DNA of 64,000 nt from Woronichinia naegeliana WA131 (GTDB taxonomy: Bacteria > Cyanobacteriota > Cyanobacteriia > Cyanobacteriales > Microcystaceae). The position numbers and the translations under genes were made by a program. Position 1 is the stretch's first letter. Each line of letters begins with the position of its first letter. The stretch lies in contig CP073041.1 of assembly GCA_025370055.1 (NCBI GenBank), positions 7,162,272-7,226,271 on the forward strand, written 5' to 3'. Below, in pieces: positions 38,931 through 46,979 of this stretch. The notes below the pieces were generated by a model that worked only from the letters and a program-made list of their open reading frames with translations, searched no databases and was not told where the DNA came from.

Positions 38931-39182
38931 ATGAAATCTAAAATTATTGTTTTTTTACTTTTGATCACTGCCATAATAGGCTGTGGCAATGCTTCTGATG
39001 ACAAAGATCAAGATCAAGATAAAACTCCCTTACCTTCTTCTAGCACTAATTATGATGATAATGGGGGTAAAAATTCTTCTCCTGATGTAAAGAATCAAGA
39101 GGAAGAAAATGATAATAACAAAGACAAGAAACACAAAGAAAAAAAGGACAAAGACGAAAAGGATAAAGATGATAACGACTAA
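38931..39182 (+). CDS. small acidic/lysine-rich lipoprotein
   Basis: The first 19 residues are a lipoprotein signal (MKSKIIVFLLLITAIIGCG) with a lipobox-like AIIGC at Cys18. The rest is a low-complexity D/K/E/N chain (DKDQDQDKTPL ... KDKKHKEKKDKDEKDKDDND) with no fold apparent. It is probably a short membrane-anchored linker or stress-type peptide. No homologue recognised. Confidence 0.55.
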   Translation: MKSKIIVFLLLITAIIGCGNASDDKDQDQDKTPLPSSSTNYDDNGGKNSSPDVKNQEEENDNNKDKKHKEKKDKDEKDKDDND

Positions 39183-39257
39183 TTTGCTTTACCATGCCTA
39201 AAATTTCTAACTGTGATCACTGCTCTAGAGAGTGTAAATTAGCAAGAGATAAGTTTT

Positions 39258-39497
39258 GTGGCTATTAACATCGAAGTTGCAGACCAGTTCGGAAAATTGA
39301 TTGCTAAAGCCGACTATGGAGCCGCGCACGTCTTTCTCACAAAAGAGGTACAGGAAGTTTACTCGCCAGTCGATGCTCTGCTGCAACAGCTAGATCGTAA
39401 ATATAAATTTCACTTCGTTCTTGCTCAAACTTCTGGAGTTCGTAAGCGACGAGACCTCCAACTACTGATCCATTTTTTAACGCTGCAAGTGCGATGA
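39258..39497 (+). CDS. short uncertain ORF
   Basis: A GTG-initiated frame of 79 residues (VAINIEVADQFGKLIAKADYGAAHVFLTKEV...). Its second half is antisense to the AAC(3)-like fragment and so is unlikely to be real. The first ~27 residues lie outside that fragment and could be the start of a truncated gene joined here. No family recognised. Confidence 0.2.
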   Translation: MAINIEVADQFGKLIAKADYGAAHVFLTKEVQEVYSPVDALLQQLDRKYKFHFVLAQTSGVRKRRDLQLLIHFLTLQVR

Positions 39498-39663
39498 AAT
39501 AATGGCTACTTAGTAAACGCTTGAGATAGGTATGGCTTGGACGAGACGAGCTATACCTATCAACTTCTTCAAAAGCTTCACCGAAGACAGCCAATAATTC
39601 TTCCATAAGTGCCAAGTCTTTGGCTGAAAGCTGGCAAATACTAAATGGTTCAAAAGATATCAT
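39337..39663 (-). pseudogene. AAC(3)-I-like GNAT acetyltransferase fragment
   Basis: From ATG 39663 the minus strand reads MISFEPFSICQLSAKDLALM, then LLAVFGEAFEEVDRYSSSRP, YLKRLLSSHYFIALAAL and RSEIYIYDLAVAAEHR. This is the N-terminal two thirds of the AAC(3)-I aminoglycoside acetyltransferase-like GNAT family. The family continues with the acetyl-CoA loop RRxGIA after EHR; here it turns to LASKLPVPLL and stops, so the cofactor-binding half is lost. Its start codon abuts the IS5-type element at 39664, so its promoter is also gone. Confidence 0.7.
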
Positions 39664-40805
39664 TAGACATCTCCATAATACTATAAAATCGACAAATATG
39701 CTATAATCATAGAAATTTAGACAGGAGTAACTATGCCTGAATACATCTATATGTGGGCTTATATTCAAAAACAGCCTCAAGAAACAAAGAGGTTGTTAGG
39801 AATAGAGTACCCAAAATTATTAGAGCTTATAACCTATGGCAAATTACTTAAAAAAGAATTTGAAGAAAGCAAAACCACACTGATTAAAGCAGGTGGTGGA
39901 AATAAACCGAAATTATCAGAGGAGGAGCAAATAGTTTTAATGCTAGTTTACTTAAGGCATTATCCGACCTTTCAGCTACTAGGAATAATGTTTGAAATAA
40001 GTGAATCGTCTGCCCATAATATATTCAATTATTGGCAGTCACTATTCGGAGAAAATTTACCAGCAAGTCTATTTGAACAACTAAAAAAGTTGCCAGAAGA
40101 AATAGAAAAAGTTAAAGAGGAGCTAATCCAACATGAACTAATAGTGGATGCGACAGAACAACCAGTAGAAAGACCTTTAGGGCAGGAGGCACAAAAACCA
40201 TACTACTCAGGTAAACAAAAAAGGCATACCTCAAAAAGCCAAATAATCATTTGCCCAAAAATCAAGGAGATTGTGGATGTTGTGATAGGAGAAATAGGTT
40301 CAAAGAGCGATGTACAAATATTACGTCAAAGATTGGCTAAATTCCATCAAGAACAAGGCTTTCTAGGTGATAAAGCCTACGAGGGAGAATTCCAATTAAC
40401 AACACCAAAAAAGAAACCAAAGGGGCGAGAATTAAGCAAAGAAGAAAAAGAAAGAAATAGTTGGTTATCGTCTCGACGAGTAGTGGTTGAACATATGATT
40501 CGATTGCTCAAAGTATTCAAAGTGATGCAAGAAAAATTTAGACTAAGAAAGGGAAGATATAAGTCATTAATCTCAACAGTATGTGGATTGGTGAGACTAA
40601 GGATAAATGCGCTGATATTAAGCATTATAAAATGTAGCGAATCAGGGCAGGTAATTGAGGTAAAGATGAGTCATTGTTTTTTGCCAGAATTGAATTTGGA
40701 GGTCTGAAAGCCCTGTAAACTCGTCTATGTACCAAGAAGTCTACTGAGTCTAGATTTAGCTACACTGCTTGCTAGACTAGGCTTTCCAGTTTTTGGAGAT
40801 GTCTA
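39664..40805 (+). mobile_element. IS5-type element with DDE_4-like transposase (~1142 bp)
   Basis: Inverted repeat TAGACATCTCCA occurs at both ends (39664 and, as its complement, ending 40805). The internal gene is intact. TA-like bases border both ends but a longer direct repeat is not visible. The left tip coincides with the start codon of the AAC(3)-like fragment. Confidence 0.75.
39733..40707 (+). CDS. IS5-family-type transposase (324 aa), intact
   Basis: A DDE-superfamily transposase of the HTH_Tnp_4/DDE_Tnp_4 architecture. The helix-turn-helix region is at ~65-110 (LSEEEQIVLMLVYLRHYPTFQLLGIMFEISESSAHN). The catalytic core shows LIVDATEQPVERP (first Asp), FLGDKAYEG (second Asp) and RRVVVEHMIRLLKVFKVM (Glu). 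Start ATG 39733 (MPEYIYMWAY); an ATG seven codons in is an alternative. Unlike the A-D copies it encodes a short protein of a different subgroup. Confidence 0.85.
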   Translation: MPEYIYMWAYIQKQPQETKRLLGIEYPKLLELITYGKLLKKEFEESKTTLIKAGGGNKPKLSEEEQIVLMLVYLRHYPTFQLLGIMFEISESSAHNIFNYWQSLFGENLPASLFEQLKKLPEEIEKVKEELIQHELIVDATEQPVERPLGQEAQKPYYSGKQKRHTSKSQIIICPKIKEIVDVVIGEIGSKSDVQILRQRLAKFHQEQGFLGDKAYEGEFQLTTPKKKPKGRELSKEEKERNSWLSSRRVVVEHMIRLLKVFKVMQEKFRLRKGRYKSLISTVCGLVRLRINALILSIIKCSESGQVIEVKMSHCFLPELNLEV

Positions 40806-40926
40806 TTGGGAAAATTACTCCAGATTGTGTGTTAAGTCAATCCTGATCGCATTAACAATCTATCTTCTAAAGTCGATCGCTATTACTGTGAGTCTTGATT
40901 TCTCGGCAATATTTGTAACCTGTATC

Positions 40927-42177
40927 GGTTCTTCTGGCTTTGCGGTAGAAGATGTATAATAAGATACACTATATGAGGACGACATCAATGTTATTTTTTC
41001 TGGAAAATCTTCTGAATTTACCAAAAGTAAACATAAGAAATGTGATTCAAGAGGGAAAACAAGCGTTTTTAATACTGAGTTGTCAAGAGGAAGAAGTCAA
41101 ATGTAATTATTGTGGTAGCTTAACGGATGAATTACATCAGACGAACAGTGTATTAGTAAGGGACTTGTCTATCTCTGGTCAAATGGTATATCTGAAAGTC
41201 CCTCGTCGTAAATTTTACTGTAAAGATTGTCAAAGGTTTTTTACAGAAAATCTAGAATTTATGGAAGCCCGTAGGAAATACACAGTGAGGTATGAAGAAT
41301 ATATTTATGGACGAGTAAATGTGAGCAGTGTGGAACAAGTAGGTAGAGAGGAATCTCTATCATGGGATCAAGTGAATGGAATTTACCAACGTCAATGTGA
41401 AGCTAAAAAAAAAGATTGGCAAGGAGTAAAACACCTCGGGATGGATGAAATAGCGAAACGAAAAGGTCATCAGAATTTTGTAACAGTGTTAGGAGATATA
41501 GAGAAAGGAGAATTAATAGAAGTGATAGATAGTCATCAACAAGATAAAATCATCGAAGTGCTGATGGAGAAAGAATTAGAGGTGAGGGAAGGAGTAGAAC
41601 AAGTGAGTGTAGATATGTGGGGAGGATTTCCTAAAGTAATAGAAAAAGTATTTCCGAATGCAGTAATTGTAACAGATAGATTTCATGTAATGAAGGCGTT
41701 GAATGAAGAATTGAATAAAATCCGTAAACAGACAAAATTGAATGTAAAAATCAAGGGAGAAAAGTGGCTATTATTAAAAAATAAAGAAGACCTAAAAGAG
41801 GAAGAGTTAGAAAAACTAGAATTGGTGTTAAAGCAATCTGCTCGTTTGCGTAAAGCGTATGAATATAAAGAGTCATTTAGAGAGATATATGAAAAAGTAA
41901 ATGATAAGGAAGAAGGAAGATTAAAATTTACAGAATGGTTAGAGAATGCAAAGAGCATTTATACAGATGTAATTAGCACAATTCGTAGGAATTTGGACTC
42001 TATTTGTAACTACTTTTTGAGTCGAACGACGAATGGGGCAATGGAAGGCATCAATAATCGTCTTAAACTAATCAAGCGTCAAGCTTATGGATTTATGAAC
42101 TTTGATAATATGCGAAATCGTTTTTTAGCTTGCTTTTCATGATAAGCTTTAATTATCACTCTTTGTTCAGGAGAACC
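40927..42177 (+). mobile_element. ISL3-family element (1251 bp)
   Basis: The ends are GGTTCTTCTG and GGTTCTCCTG (read inward). The octamer CCTGTATC is directly repeated at 40919-40926 and 42178-42185, the 8-bp duplication expected of ISL3. The uninterrupted target sequence is still present as a second copy at 44573-44644, which confirms the insertion point exactly. Confidence 0.92.
40988..42142 (+). CDS. ISL3-family transposase, intact
   Basis: The N-terminal zinc-binding region (CNYCGSLTDELHQT ... YCKDCQRFF) is followed by a helix-turn-helix and the DDE_Tnp_ISL3 domain: HLGMDEIAKRKGHQNF (first Asp), VSVDMWGGFPKVIEKVFPNA (second Asp), VTDRFHVMKALNEELN, and SRTTNGAMEGINNRLKLIKRQAYGF (catalytic Glu). 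ATG at 40988 (MLFFLENLLNLPKV) is the best start; in-frame ATGs at 40952 and 40973 would add 7-12 residues. All catalytic residues are present, so it is probably active. Confidence 0.92.
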   Translation: MLFFLENLLNLPKVNIRNVIQEGKQAFLILSCQEEEVKCNYCGSLTDELHQTNSVLVRDLSISGQMVYLKVPRRKFYCKDCQRFFTENLEFMEARRKYTVRYEEYIYGRVNVSSVEQVGREESLSWDQVNGIYQRQCEAKKKDWQGVKHLGMDEIAKRKGHQNFVTVLGDIEKGELIEVIDSHQQDKIIEVLMEKELEVREGVEQVSVDMWGGFPKVIEKVFPNAVIVTDRFHVMKALNEELNKIRKQTKLNVKIKGEKWLLLKNKEDLKEEELEKLELVLKQSARLRKAYEYKESFREIYEKVNDKEEGRLKFTEWLENAKSIYTDVISTIRRNLDSICNYFLSRTTNGAMEGINNRLKLIKRQAYGFMNFDNMRNRFLACFS

Positions 42178-42204
42178 CCTGTATCTGCTTGAAATATTTC
42201 TTAA

Positions 42205-42894
42205 TCAACCTTTCTGATACATATTTATCTCCCCAATATCCACAGCGTTTGAAAGTGTTAAAATCCATTCAATTGAAGAAATTATGTCTGTAAGTGGAAT
42301 TGGAACTTGTGCTGTAAATCTACCCTCTTCGATATCTGCCACTACTTCTTCTGTAGCGATATTGCTTGGGTTAATGACCGTAATACCAATCTTGTAATCA
42401 CGGAGAGCTAGCTTTAATGCCTGAGCTGCTCCTCTTAACCCAAACTTAGACGCTGTATTAGCTACCTCGATTGTTGGAGAGTTATCCAATCCTGATAGTG
42501 CGCCAATAAATATAGCTCTTGGGTTGTCAGATTTAGCAAGATTCTTGGCAAGCTGCTTGGTCAGTTCAATCGGTGCAATCGTATTTACAGCTATCACGAA
42601 GCGAGTTTCTTGATCAGAGCTTGTCATAAAGTCATATTGATCGGTAAATGCACCGTTTTCCCAAACTCCCCCCATAAACAAAAGGGCATCTACAGTTGAT
42701 TCACTAATGCTACTGACAATTGATTTGATTCCTTCTGGAGTGGAAATATCCGCTTGAATCCATTTTCCTGCAATAGGCTGACCTCTAGAAATCGAGAACA
42801 CAGAATCACCTTTTTTGGTAAAGTGCTGTGCTACGGCTGCACCAATCCCACGACTAGCTCCTACCACAACAATTTTTCTTTTTTCAGATTCCAT
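42205..42894 (-). CDS. SDR-family protein lacking the catalytic tyrosine
   Basis: Rossmann-fold short-chain dehydrogenase/reductase of 229 aa. The NAD(P) motif is GASRGIGAAV (residues ~12-21), and DALLFMGGVW occupies the NNAG position. The substrate Ser region is IFIGALSGL. The YxxxK active site reads NTASK (from VANTASKFGLRG), so the general-acid Tyr is replaced by Asn while the Lys is kept. It may bind a dinucleotide without classical reductase activity, or be a decayed enzyme; the frame is otherwise intact. It is flanked by the HIP1 repeat family and divergent from the methyltransferase. Confidence 0.8.
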   Translation of the reverse strand: MESEKRKIVVVGASRGIGAAVAQHFTKKGDSVFSISRGQPIAGKWIQADISTPEGIKSIVSSISESTVDALLFMGGVWENGAFTDQYDFMTSSDQETRFVIAVNTIAPIELTKQLAKNLAKSDNPRAIFIGALSGLDNSPTIEVANTASKFGLRGAAQALKLALRDYKIGITVINPSNIATEEVVADIEEGRFTAQVPIPLTDIISSIEWILTLSNAVDIGEINMYQKG

Positions 42895-43293
42895 ATCTAA
42901 CTCTTGAAGTATGCACTTTCTGAGATCTAGCTCAAAGTTCTAACGCAGTTATGGTTTAATTATTCTACTGATGACAAAGTACCATAGATTTATACTTTGG
43001 GTCAAGTGAGATAGATTACCTCAATTATCTATCTGCTAAAGGGGTTTGGTGTAGGCGATCGCTATTACTGTGAGTCGTGATTTCAAGGTGATCGCCTCAA
43101 TTATCTATCTGCTAAAGGGTTTGCTGAAGGCGATCGCTATTACTGTGAGTCGTGATTTTTAGGCGATTAATGGTTTGCGAAGGATGATCGCTGTTTAATT
43201 TTTTCGTGAGGTAGCGATCACCTATAAACTTGACATTACTGGGAGGATCGACTGTAAGATTAGCAAAAATCTAAATCAGAATGAAAGAACTAA
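42895..43293. repeat. HIP1-bearing repeat block 1 (~399-bp spacer)
   Basis: The divergent spacer between SDR and methyltransferase genes contains about two units of a ~75-bp repeat at ~43035-43170. The unit core is GCGATCGCTATTACTGTGAG, then TCGTGATTTCAAGGTGATCG, then CTATCTGCTAAAGGGTTTGC. The HIP1 octamer sits at a fixed place in each unit. The promoters of both genes must lie here but none could be picked with confidence. Confidence 0.7.
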
Positions 43294-44049
43294 ATGAGTG
43301 TAGATTCGCAAACCGAGTACATTGACGCTTTGATTGACTTACATCGAGGGATTGAACGGAAAGGACCTGGCGACAATGCTTTCTCACTCAATATTTTGAG
43401 CAACCTCTCTACTTTACCTCCCCATCCGCAGATAGCCGATCTGGGATGCGGGAGTGGTGCTGGCGCGTTGCTACTTGCACAATATTATCAAAGCCCTGTT
43501 ATGGCGGTAGATTTTGCATTGGGTTTTATTGATGAACTCAAGATTCGTGCGAAACAATGTGAACTGGAGCATCTGATCAAGCCGATTCATGGTGACATGG
43601 CAAAGCTCGATTGGGCAGATGGTTCGATTGATTTACTTTGGTCTGAAGGGGCTGCTTATAATCTTGGGTTTGAGCAAGCTTTGGCAATCTGGCGATCGCT
43701 GCTTACAAACACAGGCATTGCGGTTATATCGGAAATGAGTTGGTTTGCCGATCATGTACCAGAACCTGCTGCTTTGTACTGGCAAAATGCCTATCCGATG
43801 ATTGCTAACGAGGCAGAGAATAGCGATCGGGCGCATCGTTCTGGCTTTAAGGTGATTTCTACGCATCGGCTTCCAAGTCAGGCTTGGTGGAAAAATTATT
43901 ACGAACCACTGCGCGAACGGATGAGTCAGGTGGAAATTTCACCCGTCATTCAATTAGTTATCGATGAAATTGAAGAGGAGATGAACCTATTTGAGAGATT
44001 TAGCGACTTTTATGGATATACGTTCTATGTGCTACAAGTACGACAGTGA
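43294..44049 (+). CDS. class I SAM-dependent methyltransferase (251 aa)
   Basis: Motif I IADLGCGSGAGALLLA (~47-62) and the acidic end of strand beta-2 (MAVDFALGFIDEL) define the S-adenosylmethionine site. GDMAKLDWADGSIDLLWSEGAAYNLGF is the motif II/III region typical of methyltransferase_11/25-type enzymes. No transmembrane or additional domain is present. The substrate cannot be told from sequence. Start ATG 43294 (MSVDSQTEYIDALIDLHRG). It stands alone between two HIP1-repeat blocks. Confidence 0.85.
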   Translation: MSVDSQTEYIDALIDLHRGIERKGPGDNAFSLNILSNLSTLPPHPQIADLGCGSGAGALLLAQYYQSPVMAVDFALGFIDELKIRAKQCELEHLIKPIHGDMAKLDWADGSIDLLWSEGAAYNLGFEQALAIWRSLLTNTGIAVISEMSWFADHVPEPAALYWQNAYPMIANEAENSDRAHRSGFKVISTHRLPSQAWWKNYYEPLRERMSQVEISPVIQLVIDEIEEEMNLFERFSDFYGYTFYVLQVRQ

Positions 44050-44674
44050 TTGTATTTGTAGCAATCTGCCCTTAAAAAGGCATAATCCCACGAACGTAAT
44101 AATCCAAGAAAATACGGCTATTTTGTGGCGATCGCGATAATAATCTGTCGTCTGAGCCGATCGCTATTACTGTGATTCATAATTTCTAGGCGATCGCACC
44201 AACAATCTATCTCCTAAAGGTGATCGGTATTAATGTGAGTCGTGATTTCTAGGCGATCGCTTCAACAATCTATTTTCTAAAGGTGATCGCTATTACTATG
44301 AGTCGTGGTTTTTAGGCGATCACCTTAATTGTCTTTCTACTAAAGGGTTTGCGGCATTGCGATCGCTATTACTGTGAGTCGTGATTTCAAGGTGATCGCC
44401 TCAATTATCTATCTGCTAAAGGGTTTGCTGAAGGCGATCGCTATTACTGTGAGTCGTGATTTCAAGGTGATCGCCTCAATTATCTATCTGCTAAAGGGTT
44501 TGCTGAAGGCGATCGCTATTACTGTGAGTCGTGATTTTTAGGCGATCGCATTAACAATATATCTCCTCAAGGCGATCGCTATTACTATGAGTCTTGATTT
44601 CTCGGCAATATTTGTAACCTGTATCTGCTTGAAATATTTCTTAAGAGAACACCAGAAAAAAGATGATCCAATGA
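44050..44674. repeat. HIP1-bearing repeat block 2
   Basis: From ~44130 to ~44600 at least six units of the ~75-bp repeat run head to tail. Two consecutive units at 44367-44516 are identical over 75 bp (start of unit CTATTACTGTGAGTCGTGAT). Others drift (TTTCTAGG or TTTTTAGG in place of TTTCAAGG). No open reading frame or CRISPR-like unique spacer is present. The last unit leads into the 72-bp sequence 44573-44644 that is repeated at 40874-42204. Confidence 0.8.
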
Positions 44675-44972
44675 TTATAGCGGTTTGGCAAAGATTTCCA
44701 CAAACCATTTTTTGAGGCTAGGAAGGCGATTAATCCGTGCTTCAACCTTTTCCATCCCAGCCTTGCTCAGCTTCACTCCTGTCTCATAAACTTTTTCTAT
44801 CAGTTTCACTACAGGATTTTGACCCCTGAATGTTAGCGTTTTAGCAAAATTAAGCACGGTTTCAACCGTATCCAGTAAACTCCCATTCCAATGTTTTTCT
44901 AACCAACCAAAACAACGCTCTATCGGATTATACTTGCTGTGATACGGCGGATAATAAGTCAATTGTATATCT
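44675..44972 (-). pseudogene. ISAzo13-like transposase C-terminal fragment
   Basis: The minus strand reads QLTYYPPYHSKYNPIERCFG, then WLEKHWNGSLLDTVE and a stop at 44675. The YPPYxSKYNPIE motif with the catalytic Glu is typical of ISAzo13-type DDE transposases. Everything upstream is missing at the IS5 copy D boundary. Confidence 0.7.
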
Positions 44973-46674
44973 AGGGCTTGCTGAAAAAGTCAAAAAACGA
45001 AAGAAATGTGGGTTAGGGAAGTATGGACTGAAAAAGCATAGATAACTTATCCTTATGGAAACAAATCAAAATACAGATTTTGTTTAATCTATTGTTCCTT
45101 TCTGCCTAAAAAGGTCAACACAAATCACTCCTCACAAAAGAGAGGAAAATTAACACCATTTTTCACAAGAAAAACGACTCTACAACTTTTTACTTTTTGT
45201 TTTCTTTTTTGTCTTCTGAAGTAGAGTAGAAAGATTCATTACCAAAAAGTTCATCGCAATTACCGTTTCCGAGGTCTCAGGTAGTTTGGCCATCACTCGA
45301 CCAAGACTAAATTTCCTCTTTCCCTGTCCGAATTTACCCTCAATGGCATTACGCACTCTTTCATCTGAGCGTGCCTCTTTCTTTTTTTCTTTGCTCACCT
45401 CTTTCGGCGGTCTTCCCAATCGGGGACCACTCATTCTTATATCCCTTTCTTTACAATAAGCTCGATTCGCTTTTGTTCGATAGATTTTATCCACATGAAC
45501 CGATTCCGGATAACATCCTGTTTCCCTTTTATATTCTTCTATTCGCGCTTGTAAATCTCCCGATTCGTTGTAATTATCCCAACTTAATTTGTCTAAGAAG
45601 ACAAAGCCATTCACATTACTTGCCGATATTTTAGCTCCAAACTCTACTGCTTTTCCCGCTTTTCCACGCACTATTGGACGCACGTGAGGTTGGCTTACAC
45701 TCACAATTCTGTTTTCTACTTTATTTGTCTTTTTTTCATACATTTCTAACTGTTGCTCATACACTTTTCCTATCGTTACAAGCTCTTCTTGCTCTTTTTT
45801 CGTTAGTTTTTCTAACTTTGCTCCCTCTTCTATCATTTTTTCTATATGAGACAAGTTTCTTTTTATATATCCTAGTTGTTTTTTTGTTCCTTTTCTTCTT
45901 TCTTTTTTTGACACACGACGTTTTTTTGCTATGGCTAAGTACTCTTTTCTTGCCACTTCCCTATAAGTCCTCGGCTTTTCTTTCCTTTTCTCTTTTATTT
46001 CTTCATACAGCTTATCTATTATTTTTTCTGTTTTTTCTCTGGCATCATTCAATATTCCTATATCCGTTGGATATTTTATATCTGCTGGTGTACAAGTCGC
46101 ATCTAACAATAACTTTCCTTCATTTTCTTTTTTTTCTGACGCTACACCCGTCGCTTTTTTTTCTATTTCTTTATTAATTTTATTTATTAATTCCATTCCT
46201 ATTTTTTTACGAAAATGAACCATCATTGACGCATTAAATGCTTCTTTGCTACTATAGCTTTCCATTCCTATAAAGTACTGTAAATAAGGGTTCTCTTTTA
46301 TTTGTTCTACTGTTTCTCTGTCACTTTTTCCTGAAATTTCTTTGATAATTAATGCTCCTAATGCCATTCTAAATGATTTGGCTGGGGCTCCTTTTTTTTC
46401 TGTGAAGTTTTTTGCATATTCTTCCTCATATTCTTCCCAGGGAATCATTTTTGACATTTCTATCCAACGATTTTCTTCGTCTAACTGCCCGCCGAACAGA
46501 TTTTTCAAGTTTTCTGGTGTTTCAATTGAGTACTGTTGCTTTCGGTACATCTGCTTTCTCTCTTCTTAATGCAATGGTTTTGAGGCATTCTACCCTATTT
46601 TCGTGCATTCTAGCGGTTCTTAATTCGCCTACTATTTTTCTCCGTAAAGGTTTCAGCTTTTTTCAGCAAGCCCT
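44973..46674 (-). mobile_element. IS5-type element, copy D (1702 bp)
   Basis: Same termini as copies A-C; 12 bp longer because of a small duplication near the 3' end of the gene. Left flank ATCT and right flank ATTT do not match, so the two sides derive from different events. The right flank ATTT and the repeat code after it pair with the right flank of copy B (complement of AAAT). Confidence 0.88.
45180..46550 (-). CDS. IS5-type transposase (456 aa), intact
   Basis: Nearly identical to the 452-aa transposase of copy C. A 12-bp insertion near the end gives ...LLQKTKKKTKSKKL instead of LLQKTKSKKL, and one Asp-to-His change is seen in NLSHIEKM. The frame is full length with the eight-A run intact, so copies C and D are the two potentially active sources. 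Confidence 0.9.
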   Translation of the reverse strand: MYRKQQYSIETPENLKNLFGGQLDEENRWIEMSKMIPWEEYEEEYAKNFTEKKGAPAKSFRMALGALIIKEISGKSDRETVEQIKENPYLQYFIGMESYSSKEAFNASMMVHFRKKIGMELINKINKEIEKKATGVASEKKENEGKLLLDATCTPADIKYPTDIGILNDAREKTEKIIDKLYEEIKEKRKEKPRTYREVARKEYLAIAKKRRVSKKERRKGTKKQLGYIKRNLSHIEKMIEEGAKLEKLTKKEQEELVTIGKVYEQQLEMYEKKTNKVENRIVSVSQPHVRPIVRGKAGKAVEFGAKISASNVNGFVFLDKLSWDNYNESGDLQARIEEYKRETGCYPESVHVDKIYRTKANRAYCKERDIRMSGPRLGRPPKEVSKEKKKEARSDERVRNAIEGKFGQGKRKFSLGRVMAKLPETSETVIAMNFLVMNLSTLLQKTKKKTKSKKL

Positions 46675-46979
46675 ATTTACCGGAAGTGTTATCCGAAGCC
46701 TTAGAAGCTGCCAGAGGAGCCATTGGATTCAACGGTGCAGAGGCATTAATAGAGTTCGCTCCTCATGTACCTGAAGTGTTATCCGAAGCTTTAGCACTTA
46801 CTAGAGGCATTGGGGATAAGTCCAAGCGTGCAAAGGTATTGGGAAGGCTAGCTCCCTATTTACCGGAAAGTTTGTTACCTGAAGCCTTAGAAATTGCCAG
46901 AGCCATTGGGAATGAATACTACCGTGAAGAGGCATTGACAAGGTTAGTTCCTCATTTACCGGAAAGTTTGTTACCTGAG
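46675..46979 (+). pseudogene. STAND NTPase gene, third section
   Basis: Begins directly after IS5 copy D with LPEVLSEALEAARGAIG, then two further repeats (LPESLLPEALEIARAIGNEYYREEALTRLVPH) and LPESLLPE before a Tn5-like IS4 element. No start codon belongs to this segment; it is the continuation of the gene whose middle part ends at 21766 on the opposite strand. Joining ...LIGLASY (21766) to LPEVLSEA (46679) with one ATTT gives an unbroken repeat. Confidence 0.85.

Noticed and set aside
43035-44600. Tandem 75-bp repeats as a CRISPR array
   Set aside because: Units abut without unique spacers and vary internally; no cas gene is present.
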